A stretch of DNA of 64,000 bases from Rhinopomastus cyanomelas (taxonomy: Eukaryota > Chordata > Aves > Bucerotiformes > Rhinopomastidae), in contig VXBP01008536.1 in NCBI GenBank assembly GCA_013400115.1, positions 74,060 through 138,059 of the forward strand. The letters are read 5' to 3'. Positions 1 to 10,975 of this stretch are shown here, in pieces. Numbering within the stretch: position 1 is the first letter of the stretch; the number at the start of each line of letters is the position of its first letter. A program made the translations under genes and the position numbers. The notes beneath the pieces were generated by a model. It made no database searches. It had not been told where the DNA came from and worked only from the letters and a program-made list of their open reading frames with translations.

Positions 1-549
1 CCCCCCACCTGCCCGTCCTGAGCCGCCAGAGCCGGGTGATGAGCAGCAGCACGAAGACGACGAAGAGGAAGACGACGACGGCCGTGAGGCCGATGAGCCA
101 GGGCTGGAGCTGCCTGGAGCCGGAGCCTGCACGGACGGGCAATAGCGATGGGGACAGGGACTGGGATGACGCCACTGGGGGATGCCGGGGACACCAGGGG
201 ACAGCGGCAGGTCCTCATCACCACCCGTCCCCACCATCCCTTGGGCGCCAGGACATCACCCCCGGCACAGCCAGCCTGTCCCGGCGAGGGTGTGGGGTGC
301 CCACTGTGGTGGGGGCACGGGGACGGCAGGCAGACATCCTCCGATCTTCCGGCTCTGACCCCACAACGGTGGCTGCCACAGCACCGGGAGGGACTGGTCC
401 TACTGGGAAGGACCTCCAGGGGCACAACTGCCCACCCCAGAGCCTGTTGGAACGCAGAGCGCAGAGGGTGGGGGGCACCTACCGGCCTGTCCCTGGGTGC
501 TGGCAGCGAGGAGGAGCAGGAGCAGGAGGGTCTGCACGGCCTTCGGCAT
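1..549 (-). CDS. SMIM24: SMIM24, small single-pass membrane protein (5' part only)
   Basis: Two coding exons are visible, and the gene runs off the left edge. Exon 1 (549 down to 483) starts with ATG and encodes MPKAVQ followed by seven leucines and AASTQGQ, a signal peptide, and ends in a GTAGGT donor. Exon 2 (126 down to 9) follows a CCGTCCGTGCAG acceptor. It encodes RQLQPWLIGLTA, a strongly hydrophobic membrane segment rich in V, F and L, then TRLWRLRTG, ending at a GTGGGG donor. The phases match (1 nt left over, then 2). The order of signal peptide, LxPWLxGL motif, one TM segment and RLW agrees with SMIM24 (C19orf77) as I remember it from human. The acidic/lysine-rich cytoplasmic tail would lie outside the window. 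Function is poorly known; expression in absorptive epithelia is family knowledge, not something seen here. Confidence 0.8.
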
Positions 550-1386
550 TTTGGGGTGTGGGCTGGCAGAGGGTGACGCAGTGAGGTTCTGCACCCCCAG
601 GCGGGCTCCTCTCCCTGGGGCCGAGCGCAGGCACTGGTCCCTGAACCTGGGGCCAAGGGGCACCTTTTATGTGGCTCCAAAGGACAAATGCCACCCCATG
701 CCATGGCAACGTGGCACCCAGAACCCGGGGGAGGGGGCACCAACTCCCTGCTCAGGCACCAGCACCCCGTGGCACCCAGCTGGCACCACCGTGGGGACCA
801 CAGCAGCAGCACTGTGCCAGGGCAGGAGCCACCCTGGGGTGAGGGGATGGAGGATGGACAGACAGACGTGTAGGAGCGCTCACCCAGCCTGCTGCCCCAT
901 CCTGGTCTTTCCCCTCTGCTCACAGGCCATCACAACCCAATCGTCACCATCAGGCTGGGACAGACCCTGTCTGTGTCCCGTCCCACAGCCACAGGCCCCA
1001 CCATGCCAGGTGGTAGCTGGGCAGTACCAGGCTACCCCAGGCCTCAGCAGGGCGCAGGCGCGGCGGCTGTCACCAGCAGAACCCACTACGCGCCGGGCGC
1101 TCGTATCGGTGAGACCTTGTCAGGATGAGCTGCTGCATCTCGTGGCCCCCACCCGCTGGGGCACAGGGGAAACTGAGGCACCGGGCGGCTGTGGCACCCC
1201 AGGACAGACCGTGGGCATCAGCTTGGGCCCGGGCTGTGCCCTCCCCTTTCGCAGACCCACGTGTGCTGCACCTGGGGGCAGTGCCACGGACAGCTGACCC
1301 CAGGGGAAGGTCGGGGGGTCCTATCCCTGCCACCCCTGCGCCCACTTCTGCCTAAGGGGCAAGTGAGTGGGGCTAGGCCAGGCCGA

Positions 1387-1392
1387 TTTATT
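1387..1392 (-). terminator. Polyadenylation signal of the SMIM44-like gene
   Basis: AATAAA on the minus strand (TTTATT on plus), about 145 nt beyond the stop codon at 1537. It gives a compact 3'UTR. Confidence 0.7.
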
Positions 1393-1536
1393 TGGAGCAC
1401 GACGGCAGCGCATGGGGCCGCGTGTGGGGCCGCGCCAGGACGGTGAGGTCACGTGCCGGCACCAGGCAGCACCAATCGCCCGGGACGGCTGGGCATGGCC
1501 ACGGGTCCCAGGGCTGGCGGGGAGGGTCTCCGGGAC

Positions 1537-3509
<1,973 letters not shown>

Positions 3510-3527
3510 AGCTGCCCCCAGCAGCAC

Positions 3528-3533
3528 TTTATT
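3528..3533 (-). terminator. DOHH: Polyadenylation signal of DOHH
   Basis: AATAAA on the minus strand, about 640 nt past the DOHH stop at 4173. The region 3510-4172 is therefore read as the DOHH 3'UTR. Confidence 0.65.
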
Positions 3534-4172
3534 CCCTGCCCGCCAGGCCCCACGGCTGCCCTGGGCATTCGGGCGCCGGCTGATGGCAGCAGACCCCAGC
3601 GCAGCCCTCCCAGGCCCAGCTAAGAGCAAGAGAAGCCAGGGCAGGCTCTGCCTCCAGGCCCCAGTGGCAGCGCTGCTCCCTGCAGGATCCAAACTTTGCC
3701 CAAACAGCCTCCATCCCAGGGCACCGGCTGCCGCAGGCCCCGACACGAGAGGCCGAGTCCACAGCAGCTCCTCGGCTGCAGAGGCAGGAGGGGCCAGGCT
3801 CAGGCCCAGCACCCAGGGCGACTTGGAGGCGTCGCACCGCTACAACCCGCACGGCCACCAGCCCAGCACAAGCGCGGAGCAGCCCCGGGCCCCGCAACGG
3901 GCTCTGACGTGCAGGGCCGAGCCCACCCGGCAGGAGCCCCGAGCCAGGCCGCGGGCAGGCGCTGCTGATCCTGGCACAGAACAAGGGGCAGAACCAGGAA
4001 CCGGAGGGTGCCGGGGGGCAGGCGCCAGCTCAGCCTGGGGGTGAGGGGAAAGGCGGCTGTAGTTGTGCCGAGGAGCAAACGCAGCCCCTTCTCCCCCTCC
4101 GCCGGGGCCGGACCCACGTGCACAGCGACAGTGGAGGACGCGCGGGGGGCAGGGGCGGGGAGGCACCGGCGC

Positions 4173-6664
4173 TCAGGCGGAGGCCTGCAGCCTGCAGAGC
4201 CCGTCGGCGTACTGGAACTGGGGGCTGTTCTCGTACTCGTACATGTCCAGGGCCACCTGGCAGCTCTCCCTCACCACCCGCTCGTCGTCGCTGGCGAAGG
4301 CACGCAGGGTCTCGAGGCAGGAGGGGCGGGCGATGGAGCCCAGCGCCTCGGCGCACTCGTGGCGCACCATGGGGCTCTCGGCGCGGCGGCGCAGGGCGGC
4401 CGTCAGCTGGGGCACGCTGGCCTCGTCCCGCATCTGGCCCAGCACGTAGCCGATCTCGTGGCGGAACAGGGCGCTGCCGGCGCCCAGACCTGCGGGGAGG
4501 GGAGGGCGCGGTGTCACCACCCCGGCACGACAAACTGGCACGACTGGCTGGAGCCCCCCGCCCCACGAGCTGGGCGGGAAGGGAGCTCAGAGCTCTCCCA
4601 GCGCCAGGGGCAGCGACACCTCCCACCAGCCCAGGGTGCCCAGGCCCCGTCCAAACTGCCCTCGGGCACTGCCAGGGATGAGGGAGCAGCCGCAGCCTCC
4701 CCGGGCAGCCTGTTCCAGGGCCTCGGCCCCCTCCCAGGGAGGGGTTTCTGCCTCAGATCCCATCTCCATCTCCCCTCTTTTAGCCTGAACCCAGCCCCCT
4801 CGTCGCAGCACCAGAGGCCCTTGGAAAAAGTCCCTCTGCAGCCTTACTGGAGCCCCTGCAGGGACCGGGAGCTGCTCTAAAGGTCCCCCCAGAGCCTTCT
4901 CCTCTCTAGGCTGAACAGCCCCAGCTTCTCCAGCCTGTGGCCAGAGCAGAGGGGCTTCAGCCCTCTGATCATCCCTGTGGCCTTGTCTGGACTCGCTCCA
5001 ACAGTTCCAGGTCCTTTTTGCACTGGGGACTGCAGAGCTGGAGGCAGGACCCCAGGTGCAGCCTCCAAGAGCAGAGCAGCTCTAGAAACAACCGCGTGAA
5101 GAGGCCAAGGGGAGCCCCCAGCCCTGGGCCTGGGAAGGGCCAATCCCAGCTTAACCTGTTCAGCCTCACGCTCTCCCTTACCGTCGGCCAGTGCCAGCAC
5201 GGCAGCCCGGCCACCGAGGTTCCGCAGGGCAAACATGGCCCGGTAGCGGTCGAACAACGAGCAGGACTCATCCAGGAGGGTCTCGCGGAGCTTGACGACG
5301 TCTGTCTCCTCCGCAGGGGGTGCAGGGTCCACAGAAAGGTAGGGGCTGGTGCCCAGCTCCTGCTTGTTCTCCTGCAGCCACTGCAGCCTCCTCACTGCCA
5401 GCTGACATGTCTCTGCCACCTGTGGGGACAGGGACACAGCCCTGGCTGCAGGACAGTGCCGTGTGGCACCAGGAGGGACCCAGAGCATCCCGACTGCGGC
5501 TGGGTGCCGGCGCAGGACAGGACATCACTCACGGTGTCCCTGCCCAAGGCCAAGACCTTCCTGGGGCACTGCTGCTGCACCCCAGGAGAAACAACATCCC
5601 CGAGAGCCTCACCTCAACCACCGGGTCCTCCGAATAGCGTCTCAGGACATCCAGCACATCGGGATTCCCAATGGCCCCCAGGGCCTCACCTGCGGGAAGA
5701 GCGCGTCAGGCCGGCACCAGGCAGAGAACCCCGCCGCCTGCTCTGGCACAGCCTCGTGCCGCTTTGGGGTGGGGACACAGGCTGGCTCTGAGCCATCCCA
5801 AACGAACAACCAAACACGGCGGAGCTGGCCTGGCCGGCAGGAACGAGCAGGCTTGGCTGAGCAGGCCCGTCCGGCCAGGGCACGTGGTCAAGTGCTTCTG
5901 TGCCTCGGGGCTTTCCAAGCAGTGACACCCGCGGTGGGTCACAGAATGGCCTGGCTTGGAAGGCAGCTCAGAGCTCTCCCAGCAGACCAGGGTGCCCCCA
6001 GCCCCATCCAGCCCAGCCTTGGGCACTGCCAGGGATGGAGTAGCCGCAGCCTCCCCGGGCAGCCTGTTCCAGGGCCTCGGCCCCCTCCCAGGGAGGGGTT
6101 TCTGCCTCACATCCCATCTCCATCTCCCCTCTTTTAGCCTGAACCCAGCCCCCTCGTCGCAGCACCAGAGGCCCTTGGAAAAAGTCCCTCTGCAGCCTTA
6201 CTGGAGCCCCTGCAGGGACCGGGAGCTGCTCTAAGCTCTTCCTAGAGATCCCACCACCACGGTGTGGGGGCAAGCACCCAGGAGTCTGAACCCAGATGGT
6301 TTTTAAGGGCCCTCCCACCCTAAACCAACCCCAGTCCCACCCGCAGAGAAGACCCTTCCCCGCCCCGCCGACCCCCGGCCACCTCCGTACCGGCCTCGTG
6401 CCTGACCATGGGCTCCTGGCTGGTGTCCTCCAGCACTCGGACCAGCACCGGGATGGCGCCCGCGTCCTGCATCTGGCCCAGGCAATAGGCCAGTTCGTGT
6501 TTGAGCAGCGCCGAGTCGTCCCCGAAGGCCCGGCCGATCCAGGCCACGGCCGCCGGCCCGCCCAGGCCGCGCAGCGTGAACAGGGCCCGGAACCGGGCGG
6601 GCAGCGGCTGCGTCGCGTCCAGCAGCGTCCGGCCGACGGCGTCCAGCTCCTGCTCCGTCACCAT
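4173..6664 (-). CDS. DOHH: DOHH, deoxyhypusine hydroxylase
   Basis: Four coding exons on the minus strand, 6664..6391, 5689..5613, 5419..5182 and 4489..4173, all with GT/AG sites and matching phases, give 301 residues (human 302). The protein is a HEAT-repeat di-iron hydroxylase that completes hypusine on eIF5A in the cytoplasm. The four His-Glu iron-ligand pairs are all present at H56-E57 (KHELAY), H89-E90 (VRHEAG), H207-E208 (FRHEIGY) and H240-E241 (VRHECAE), in the same positions as the human enzyme. The start [11 protein letters not shown] matches the human start, and the ATG is in a CpG-rich promoter. The C-terminus ([12 protein letters not shown]) is slightly shorter than in mammals. 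Introns 1 and 3 each carry a CR1 fragment. The gene looks complete and functional. Confidence 0.96.
4578..5095 (-). mobile_element. CR1 LINE fragment in DOHH intron 3
   Basis: Reading the minus strand gives the standard CR1 3' region, including phrases equivalent to TGCAAAAAGGACCTGGAACTG and GGCTGTTCAGCCTAGAGAGG. The insertion is in the same orientation as DOHH. Its 4689-4880 part is almost identical to the copy in intron 1 (see findings). Confidence 0.85.
5938..6330 (-). mobile_element. CR1 LINE fragment(s) in DOHH intron 1
   Basis: CACAGAAT near 5940 is the reverse complement of the CR1 terminal octamer ATTCTGTG, so the 3' end of the element is here and it points the same way as DOHH. The body to 6234 is a CR1 3' region. 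A further piece at 6240-6330 (TTTTTAAGGGCCCTCCCACC) looks like another CR1 tail. Confidence 0.8.
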
Positions 6665-7000
6665 GGCGCGGGGACGCGGCGGGGCTCGGGTGTCCCGGCG
6701 GTCGGGGGGGACCCGGTCGGCGTCCCGGCTCCGGGCGGGGGGGAAGGTGCGGCAGTGGCACCGGCGGAACCGGAACCGACCTCAGCCCACGGGAAGGGCC
6801 CGGAGCGGAACCGGAACAGCCCGGGGAAGCTCCAGTGGGAGCCCCAGCGGGGAGATGAGGTCCCCATCCGGGGCTGCGTCGGGGGGAGCCCAGCCCCGCA
6901 CTCACCGGGCGCCACCGCGGCGCCGCGCACGTGACCCAGAGCTGCGGGGGGGCCGGGCCAGCGCAGCCCGAGCGGCACCGGCAGCGCCCCCCGCCCACCA
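6665..7000 (-). promoter_or_regulatory. DOHH: DOHH CpG promoter with E-box
   Basis: GC- and CpG-rich DNA immediately upstream of the DOHH ATG. A perfect CACGTG E-box lies at 6928-6933 within GCGCACGTGACC, a USF/MYC-type site. No TATA box is seen. The boundaries are approximate. Confidence 0.5.
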
Positions 7001-7312
7001 CCGCGAGTGGGAGCCCCCGGGGGCGGGGCAGCGGGGAGGCAGAGAGGGCCGCCCCCACGCGCGCGCCTGCCGCCTGTTCCCGCCGTGCCGGTGTCCTCGC
7101 GCCCACGCGCCCGCTCGTGTCCATACCCACGCGTGTCCCTGCCTCGCGTGTGCGCCTGGGCTGCGGCAGGATCAGCAGCACCAGTGGCAGCCAGCGGGGC
7201 AGGAACCCTCCCAGCAAACTACCCCGGCGTGGAGCAAAGAGGGGCCCCAGGCCAGGGCAGCTCGGCCACCCCCTCCATGGGCAGCACCGGCTGCCTGAGC
7301 CTGCCGCAGCCG

Positions 7313-7445
7313 GGGTCTGCAGGGGCGCCTGGGGTCTGCAGGGGCAGCCGGGGTCTGCAGGGGCAGCCGGGGCCGCCGGGGGCGGCCGGGGCTGGNGGGG
7401 CACCTGGGGTCTGCAGGGGCAGCCGGGGTCTGCAGGGGCAGCCTG
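7313..7445. repeat. 19-bp GC-rich tandem repeat, about seven units
   Basis: Units of GGGGTCTGCAGGGGCAGCC recur head to tail, with two degenerate middle units and one N at 7396. It sits between the DOHH promoter and the 3' end of the HARBI1-like gene. The copy number may be miscounted by the assembly because of the N. Confidence 0.8.
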
Positions 7446-7850
7446 ATGCTGGGCTGGAGGCACTGCTCTGCCTCTCCCCTCCCAAGCAAATTTACACAGC
7501 AAGTTCAACACCTCCGGAGGGATTTTGCCTTCTTATTTCAAGCCTCCTGCAGGTTTCAGCCTGACAGAAGCTCCCAGGACAGGGACACACAGCCCCACTC
7601 CCCCATTTCCTCACACAGCCCACCCCAGCAGACCGCTCAAAGCCAGGAAGAGAGCACAGAATGCAATGCACTGCCCGCACCCACCGTGGCAGGGACAGCA
7701 CGCATGTGACATGGCCGGCCCCCTCCCTGCCCCGGGAGCCTTTGGCAGACCCTTGTGAGCGGCGCCGTACTGCTGGGCTAGTGTGTGCCACGGGCCGTGG
7801 GAAGTCCGCGGGTGAGGACACGCAGGGCTGCTTCTCCTTGCCGGGCCCCG

Positions 7851-9032
7851 TCAGCCCTCCCCGCAGCTCTCAAAGTACTGGCACATGAGCTCGCGCACTT
7901 GCTCGGCCTGGCTGTCCTCCATGGCAGCGGGCGCAGGCTGGCAGGGCTTGGGCAGCTCGGTCGGTTCAGTGCTCTCCAGCCACTCCTCGTTGAAGGGGTT
8001 GTCGTGAGCTTCGCAGATGTTGTGCAGGATGCAGCAGGCGAGGACAAGGGTGGGCAGCAGCTCCAGGCTGCAGTCGTCGCACTTGAGGAGGATCTGCCAG
8101 CGCGCCTTCAGGCGCAGGAAGGCGTTCTCGATCACGCTGTGCGCCCGCTTCAGGCGGTAGTTGAACTGCAGCTGCCGCTGGGTGAGGTCCTTGTCCTCCT
8201 GGTAGGGCTTGAGGATCCAGTCTTGCAAGGGGTAGGTGGCATCTCCCAGCAGCACGTACTTCTGTGCCTTCCCCATGAAGTGTTTGGGAGGGTTGGGGCA
8301 CAGCCGGCCCTCCTTGGCCAGCACCCACAGGCTCGAGCTCTCCAGGACCGCGCTGTTCTCCATGCTGCCAGGGAAGGCAGTGGAGACGTCCCAGAACTGC
8401 CCCAGCCCGTCCACCGTGGCCTGGGTGAGGATGGAGTGCCAGCCCTGGCCGTTGCAGTAGTCGGCGCTGAGGCGCAGGGGCGGGTGGATGGCGATGTGGA
8501 GGCTGTCCAGGGCGCCGATGCAGTGTGGGAAGCCCCAGCGGGCGCGGAAGATGCGCACCATGTTCTCTAGCTCCTTCTCGTCGGGCAGCCGCAGGTAGAG
8601 GGGCTTCAGCAGCAAGACAACGGCGTAGGTCACCTCCCGGACACATGTCTGCACTGTGGTGGGCCCGACACCAAACAGTGGGCTCAGAGTCTGGTACTCC
8701 ACGTTGGTGGCCAAGTGCCACAGGGCCACGGCCACCCTCTTCTCCAGGGGCAGGGTGCAGTGGAAGTGGGAGCTGTGCGGAGCCAGCCCGGGCCTCAGCC
8801 TGTTGCAGACATAGAAGAAGGTCTCCTTGGACATCCGAAACTTCTCCAGCCAGTCCTGGGGCCCAAACTCCTTCAGGACCACCCGCTCCCACCAGTCAGC
8901 ACTCCTGACGCTGGGCCAGGCGCGGGGGTAGAAGTAGCAGCTGGTTCTTCTCCGGCGAGCGATCAGGAGCTGCGGCACGGTGAGGAGAAAAGAGGGGAGT
9001 GAGACAGCGCTTCCCGAGTGCCCACACGGCAC
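7851..9032 (-). CDS. HARBI1-like PIF/Harbinger-derived nuclease, intact catalytic triad
   Basis: An uninterrupted frame of 393 residues resembling HARBI1/ALP1 proteins (DDE superfamily endonuclease, DDE_Tnp_4). An HTH-like segment (LSPLFGVGPTTVQTCVREV, 117-135) is followed by the triad: D176 in IGALDSLHI, D264 in LGDATYPL and E302 in VIENAFLRLKARW. The CILHNICEAHDNPF block downstream is also typical. The frame opens at 9032, but a strong splice acceptor (CCCTCTTTTCTCC...GCCGCAG) ends at 8970 in the right phase before LLIARRRRTS. The true protein may therefore begin in an upstream exon and use about 372 residues from here. I see no terminal inverted repeats or target-site duplication around it, and no stop or frameshift, which suggests a host gene rather than a recent transposon. 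HARBI1 itself needs the Myb-like partner NAIF1; no partner is in this window. Confidence 0.88.
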   Translation of the reverse strand: MPCGHSGSAVSLPSFLLTVPQLLIARRRRTSCYFYPRAWPSVRSADWWERVVLKEFGPQDWLEKFRMSKETFFYVCNRLRPGLAPHSSHFHCTLPLEKRVAVALWHLATNVEYQTLSPLFGVGPTTVQTCVREVTYAVVLLLKPLYLRLPDEKELENMVRIFRARWGFPHCIGALDSLHIAIHPPLRLSADYCNGQGWHSILTQATVDGLGQFWDVSTAFPGSMENSAVLESSSLWVLAKEGRLCPNPPKHFMGKAQKYVLLGDATYPLQDWILKPYQEDKDLTQRQLQFNYRLKRAHSVIENAFLRLKARWQILLKCDDCSLELLPTLVLACCILHNICEAHDNPFNEEWLESTEPTELPKPCQPAPAAMEDSQAEQVRELMCQYFESCGEG

Positions 9033-10344
9033 TTTCTGCAGCCCCAGCGCTGAAGATCACCCCGCTCAAGCGACCTGCGCAAGGCACTGAGGGCACCCCC
9101 CCCATCGTGGCCAGCGGCACAACCACTCAGTCAAGATTTCCTGTTCCTGGGAAGCACCACTGCGAACCCACTGGGCAACAGCCATGACCCTGGACACAAT
9201 GCCCAGGTACCCCAGACGAGGCACCCTCTGGAAAGGTCCTTTTTTGGGGCAACTGCTTGCTCTGCAACTGCGTGAGCTGCAGGCCTGGCTATGGTTTGGG
9301 AGCGAGGACCTGCGCTGTTGGGCCCTCCAGAATTGCTTTTCTGTTATTAAATTCTAACACACCCCCCCCATTTTTAGCTGAAAAGGGGCTTTTTTTCACC
9401 TTCTTCTGCAACCGCCCAGGGAAGTGAGTTCCCTGTGTTCTCCCCGCAGCAGCTCATGCTAACTGCCACACGTCCCCGGGCCATTCATCTCTCACCCCTG
9501 ATGCCACCCCCTCTCCATGTCCCCACGTCCTCTGCATCCCCTGTCCTTTGTGTCTGGCCTCACATCCCCTGGCCTGCGCACGTTGGCCAGCACCTTCCTT
9601 TCTGTCCCGGTCTCCACGTCACATCTCCTGCCTCCCCCATCCTTTGTGACCTGTCCCCTCAGCACGGACTTTGCGGCCCTGTGCTGTGCCCCAGACATCC
9701 CCCCCAGCTTTTGTGCCCCCATGACCCTCGCGGCCCCCACGTTTCTCCCACTCTGTGTCCTCGTGTCCCCCATCCTCCCCATCCCTCTATGCGGTGCCTC
9801 GCACAGCCTCACCCCGCTCCCCAGTGCGGGGTCCCCACGCGCCCCATCCTCTGCACCCCTGTCCTCCCCTCCACAACCACATTTCCCCCGCTCGGTGTCC
9901 TCATCCCCTGTCCCTGCCCNAAACCGGGAGCCGGGCCCGCCCTGGAAGCGGTCGATCGGCACCAGGTCACGGCGGCGGCACCGGGGGCGGGAGGGGGCGG
10001 CCCCAACCGGGGCACAAGCGGGACCCCCATCGGTCCCACCGCCGTGCTGCCACGGGCCCGCCGCCCTCGGAGCCTCCCGACAGCGGCCGGGCCCAGCGAC
10101 CGGGGAGGAACCGGCACCGGGACAGAGGAGGAGGGCAGGGCCGCAGCCCGCGGGAGCCGGGCCAGGGCCGGGGGGTCCTGGAGGCGCCTGGGCAGGCTGC
10201 AGGGCTGGGACACTGTGAGGGGCAGCGAGGGCACCGCCCTGCTCCCGGGTCAGGACCAGCGACCACCGCTCGGCACAGGGTGGGGTGGAGGGGTCGTCGA
10301 TCACAGCTGGGCTGAGGTTGAGGGGACCGCGGAGCTCATCTCCA
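9033..10344. other. Non-coding DNA with a pyrimidine-rich tract upstream of the HARBI1-like gene
   Basis: The 9033-9430 part should hold the HARBI1-like promoter or first exon, but none can be pinned down. From 9435 to 9920 the plus strand is strongly C/T rich with irregular repeats of CCCCTGTCC/CCCCACG type, ending at an N (9920). The 9920-10340 part is GC-rich. No gene is seen. Confidence 0.5.
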
Positions 10345-10668
10345 GGGAGACTTCCGTGCAGCCTTTCAGGGCTTCAAGGGGCTGATGGAGAGGGACTTTT
10401 GCACAGGGGCTGCTGTGCCAGGATACGGGGCGATGGTTAAACTGGAAGAGGGAGATGGACTGGAGAGAAAGAAGAAGCTGCTGGTGCTGAGGGTCGTGAG
10501 ACCCTGGCCCGGTTCCCCAGAGAGATGGGAGAAGCCCTGTCCCTGGAAGCAGCCCAGGTCAGGGTGGACCTTGGGGTTCCGACCACCCCGCTCCGCGTGG
10601 GGACGGCCCTGCTCAGGGCAGGGGCTGGGCTGGGCTGGAGGAGCTGCGCAGGTCCCTTCAGCCCAGAC
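10345..10668 (+). mobile_element. CR1 LINE 3' fragment next to the FZR1 promoter
   Basis: It contains the CR1 phrases ATGGTTAAACTGGAAGAGGG and the 3' end AGGTCCCTTCAGCCCAGA, read on the plus strand. It closely resembles the copy at 37560-37925. It ends directly against the FZR1 CpG island. Confidence 0.85.
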
Positions 10669-10679
10669 GCTCGGCCCCG

Positions 10680-10975
10680 CCCAAATCGCGGCCATCTTCC
10701 CCACGGCCAGCTCCCGGCCCGGCCCCACCCCTCCGCGCAATGACGTCAGCGCGCCCCGGACGCTCCTCCCCGCTCCGCGCGCGCAGCGGTTGCTATGGCT
10801 CCGCGCGCCGGCGCTTCCTGTATTGATTCGAAGAGGGGGCGGGGCGCTCCCGTCGCTCCGCGCGCAGGGGCGGGGGCGGGGCGGCGGGGCCGGCGCCATA
10901 TTGGGGAGTGCTGGGGCCGGCGAAGTGACAGGAGGAGGCGGAGCGGAGAGGAGCGGGGCCGGGCCGGCCGGGCAG
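10680..10975 (+). promoter_or_regulatory. FZR1: FZR1 promoter and non-coding first exon
   Basis: A CpG island with a perfect palindromic CRE (TGACGTCA, 10741-10748), an RFX-like half-site (GTTGCTATGG, 10789-10798) and a YY1-like GCGCCATATTGG around 10895. A 5'UTR exon ends at 10975 with the donor GGCAG/GTAAGG. The transcription start is not fixed by the sequence. Confidence 0.7.

Noticed and set aside
7600..9400. Terminal inverted repeats and TTA/TWA target duplication of a Harbinger element
   Set aside because: I looked for matching inverted ends on both sides of the HARBI1-like gene and saw none that I could support.
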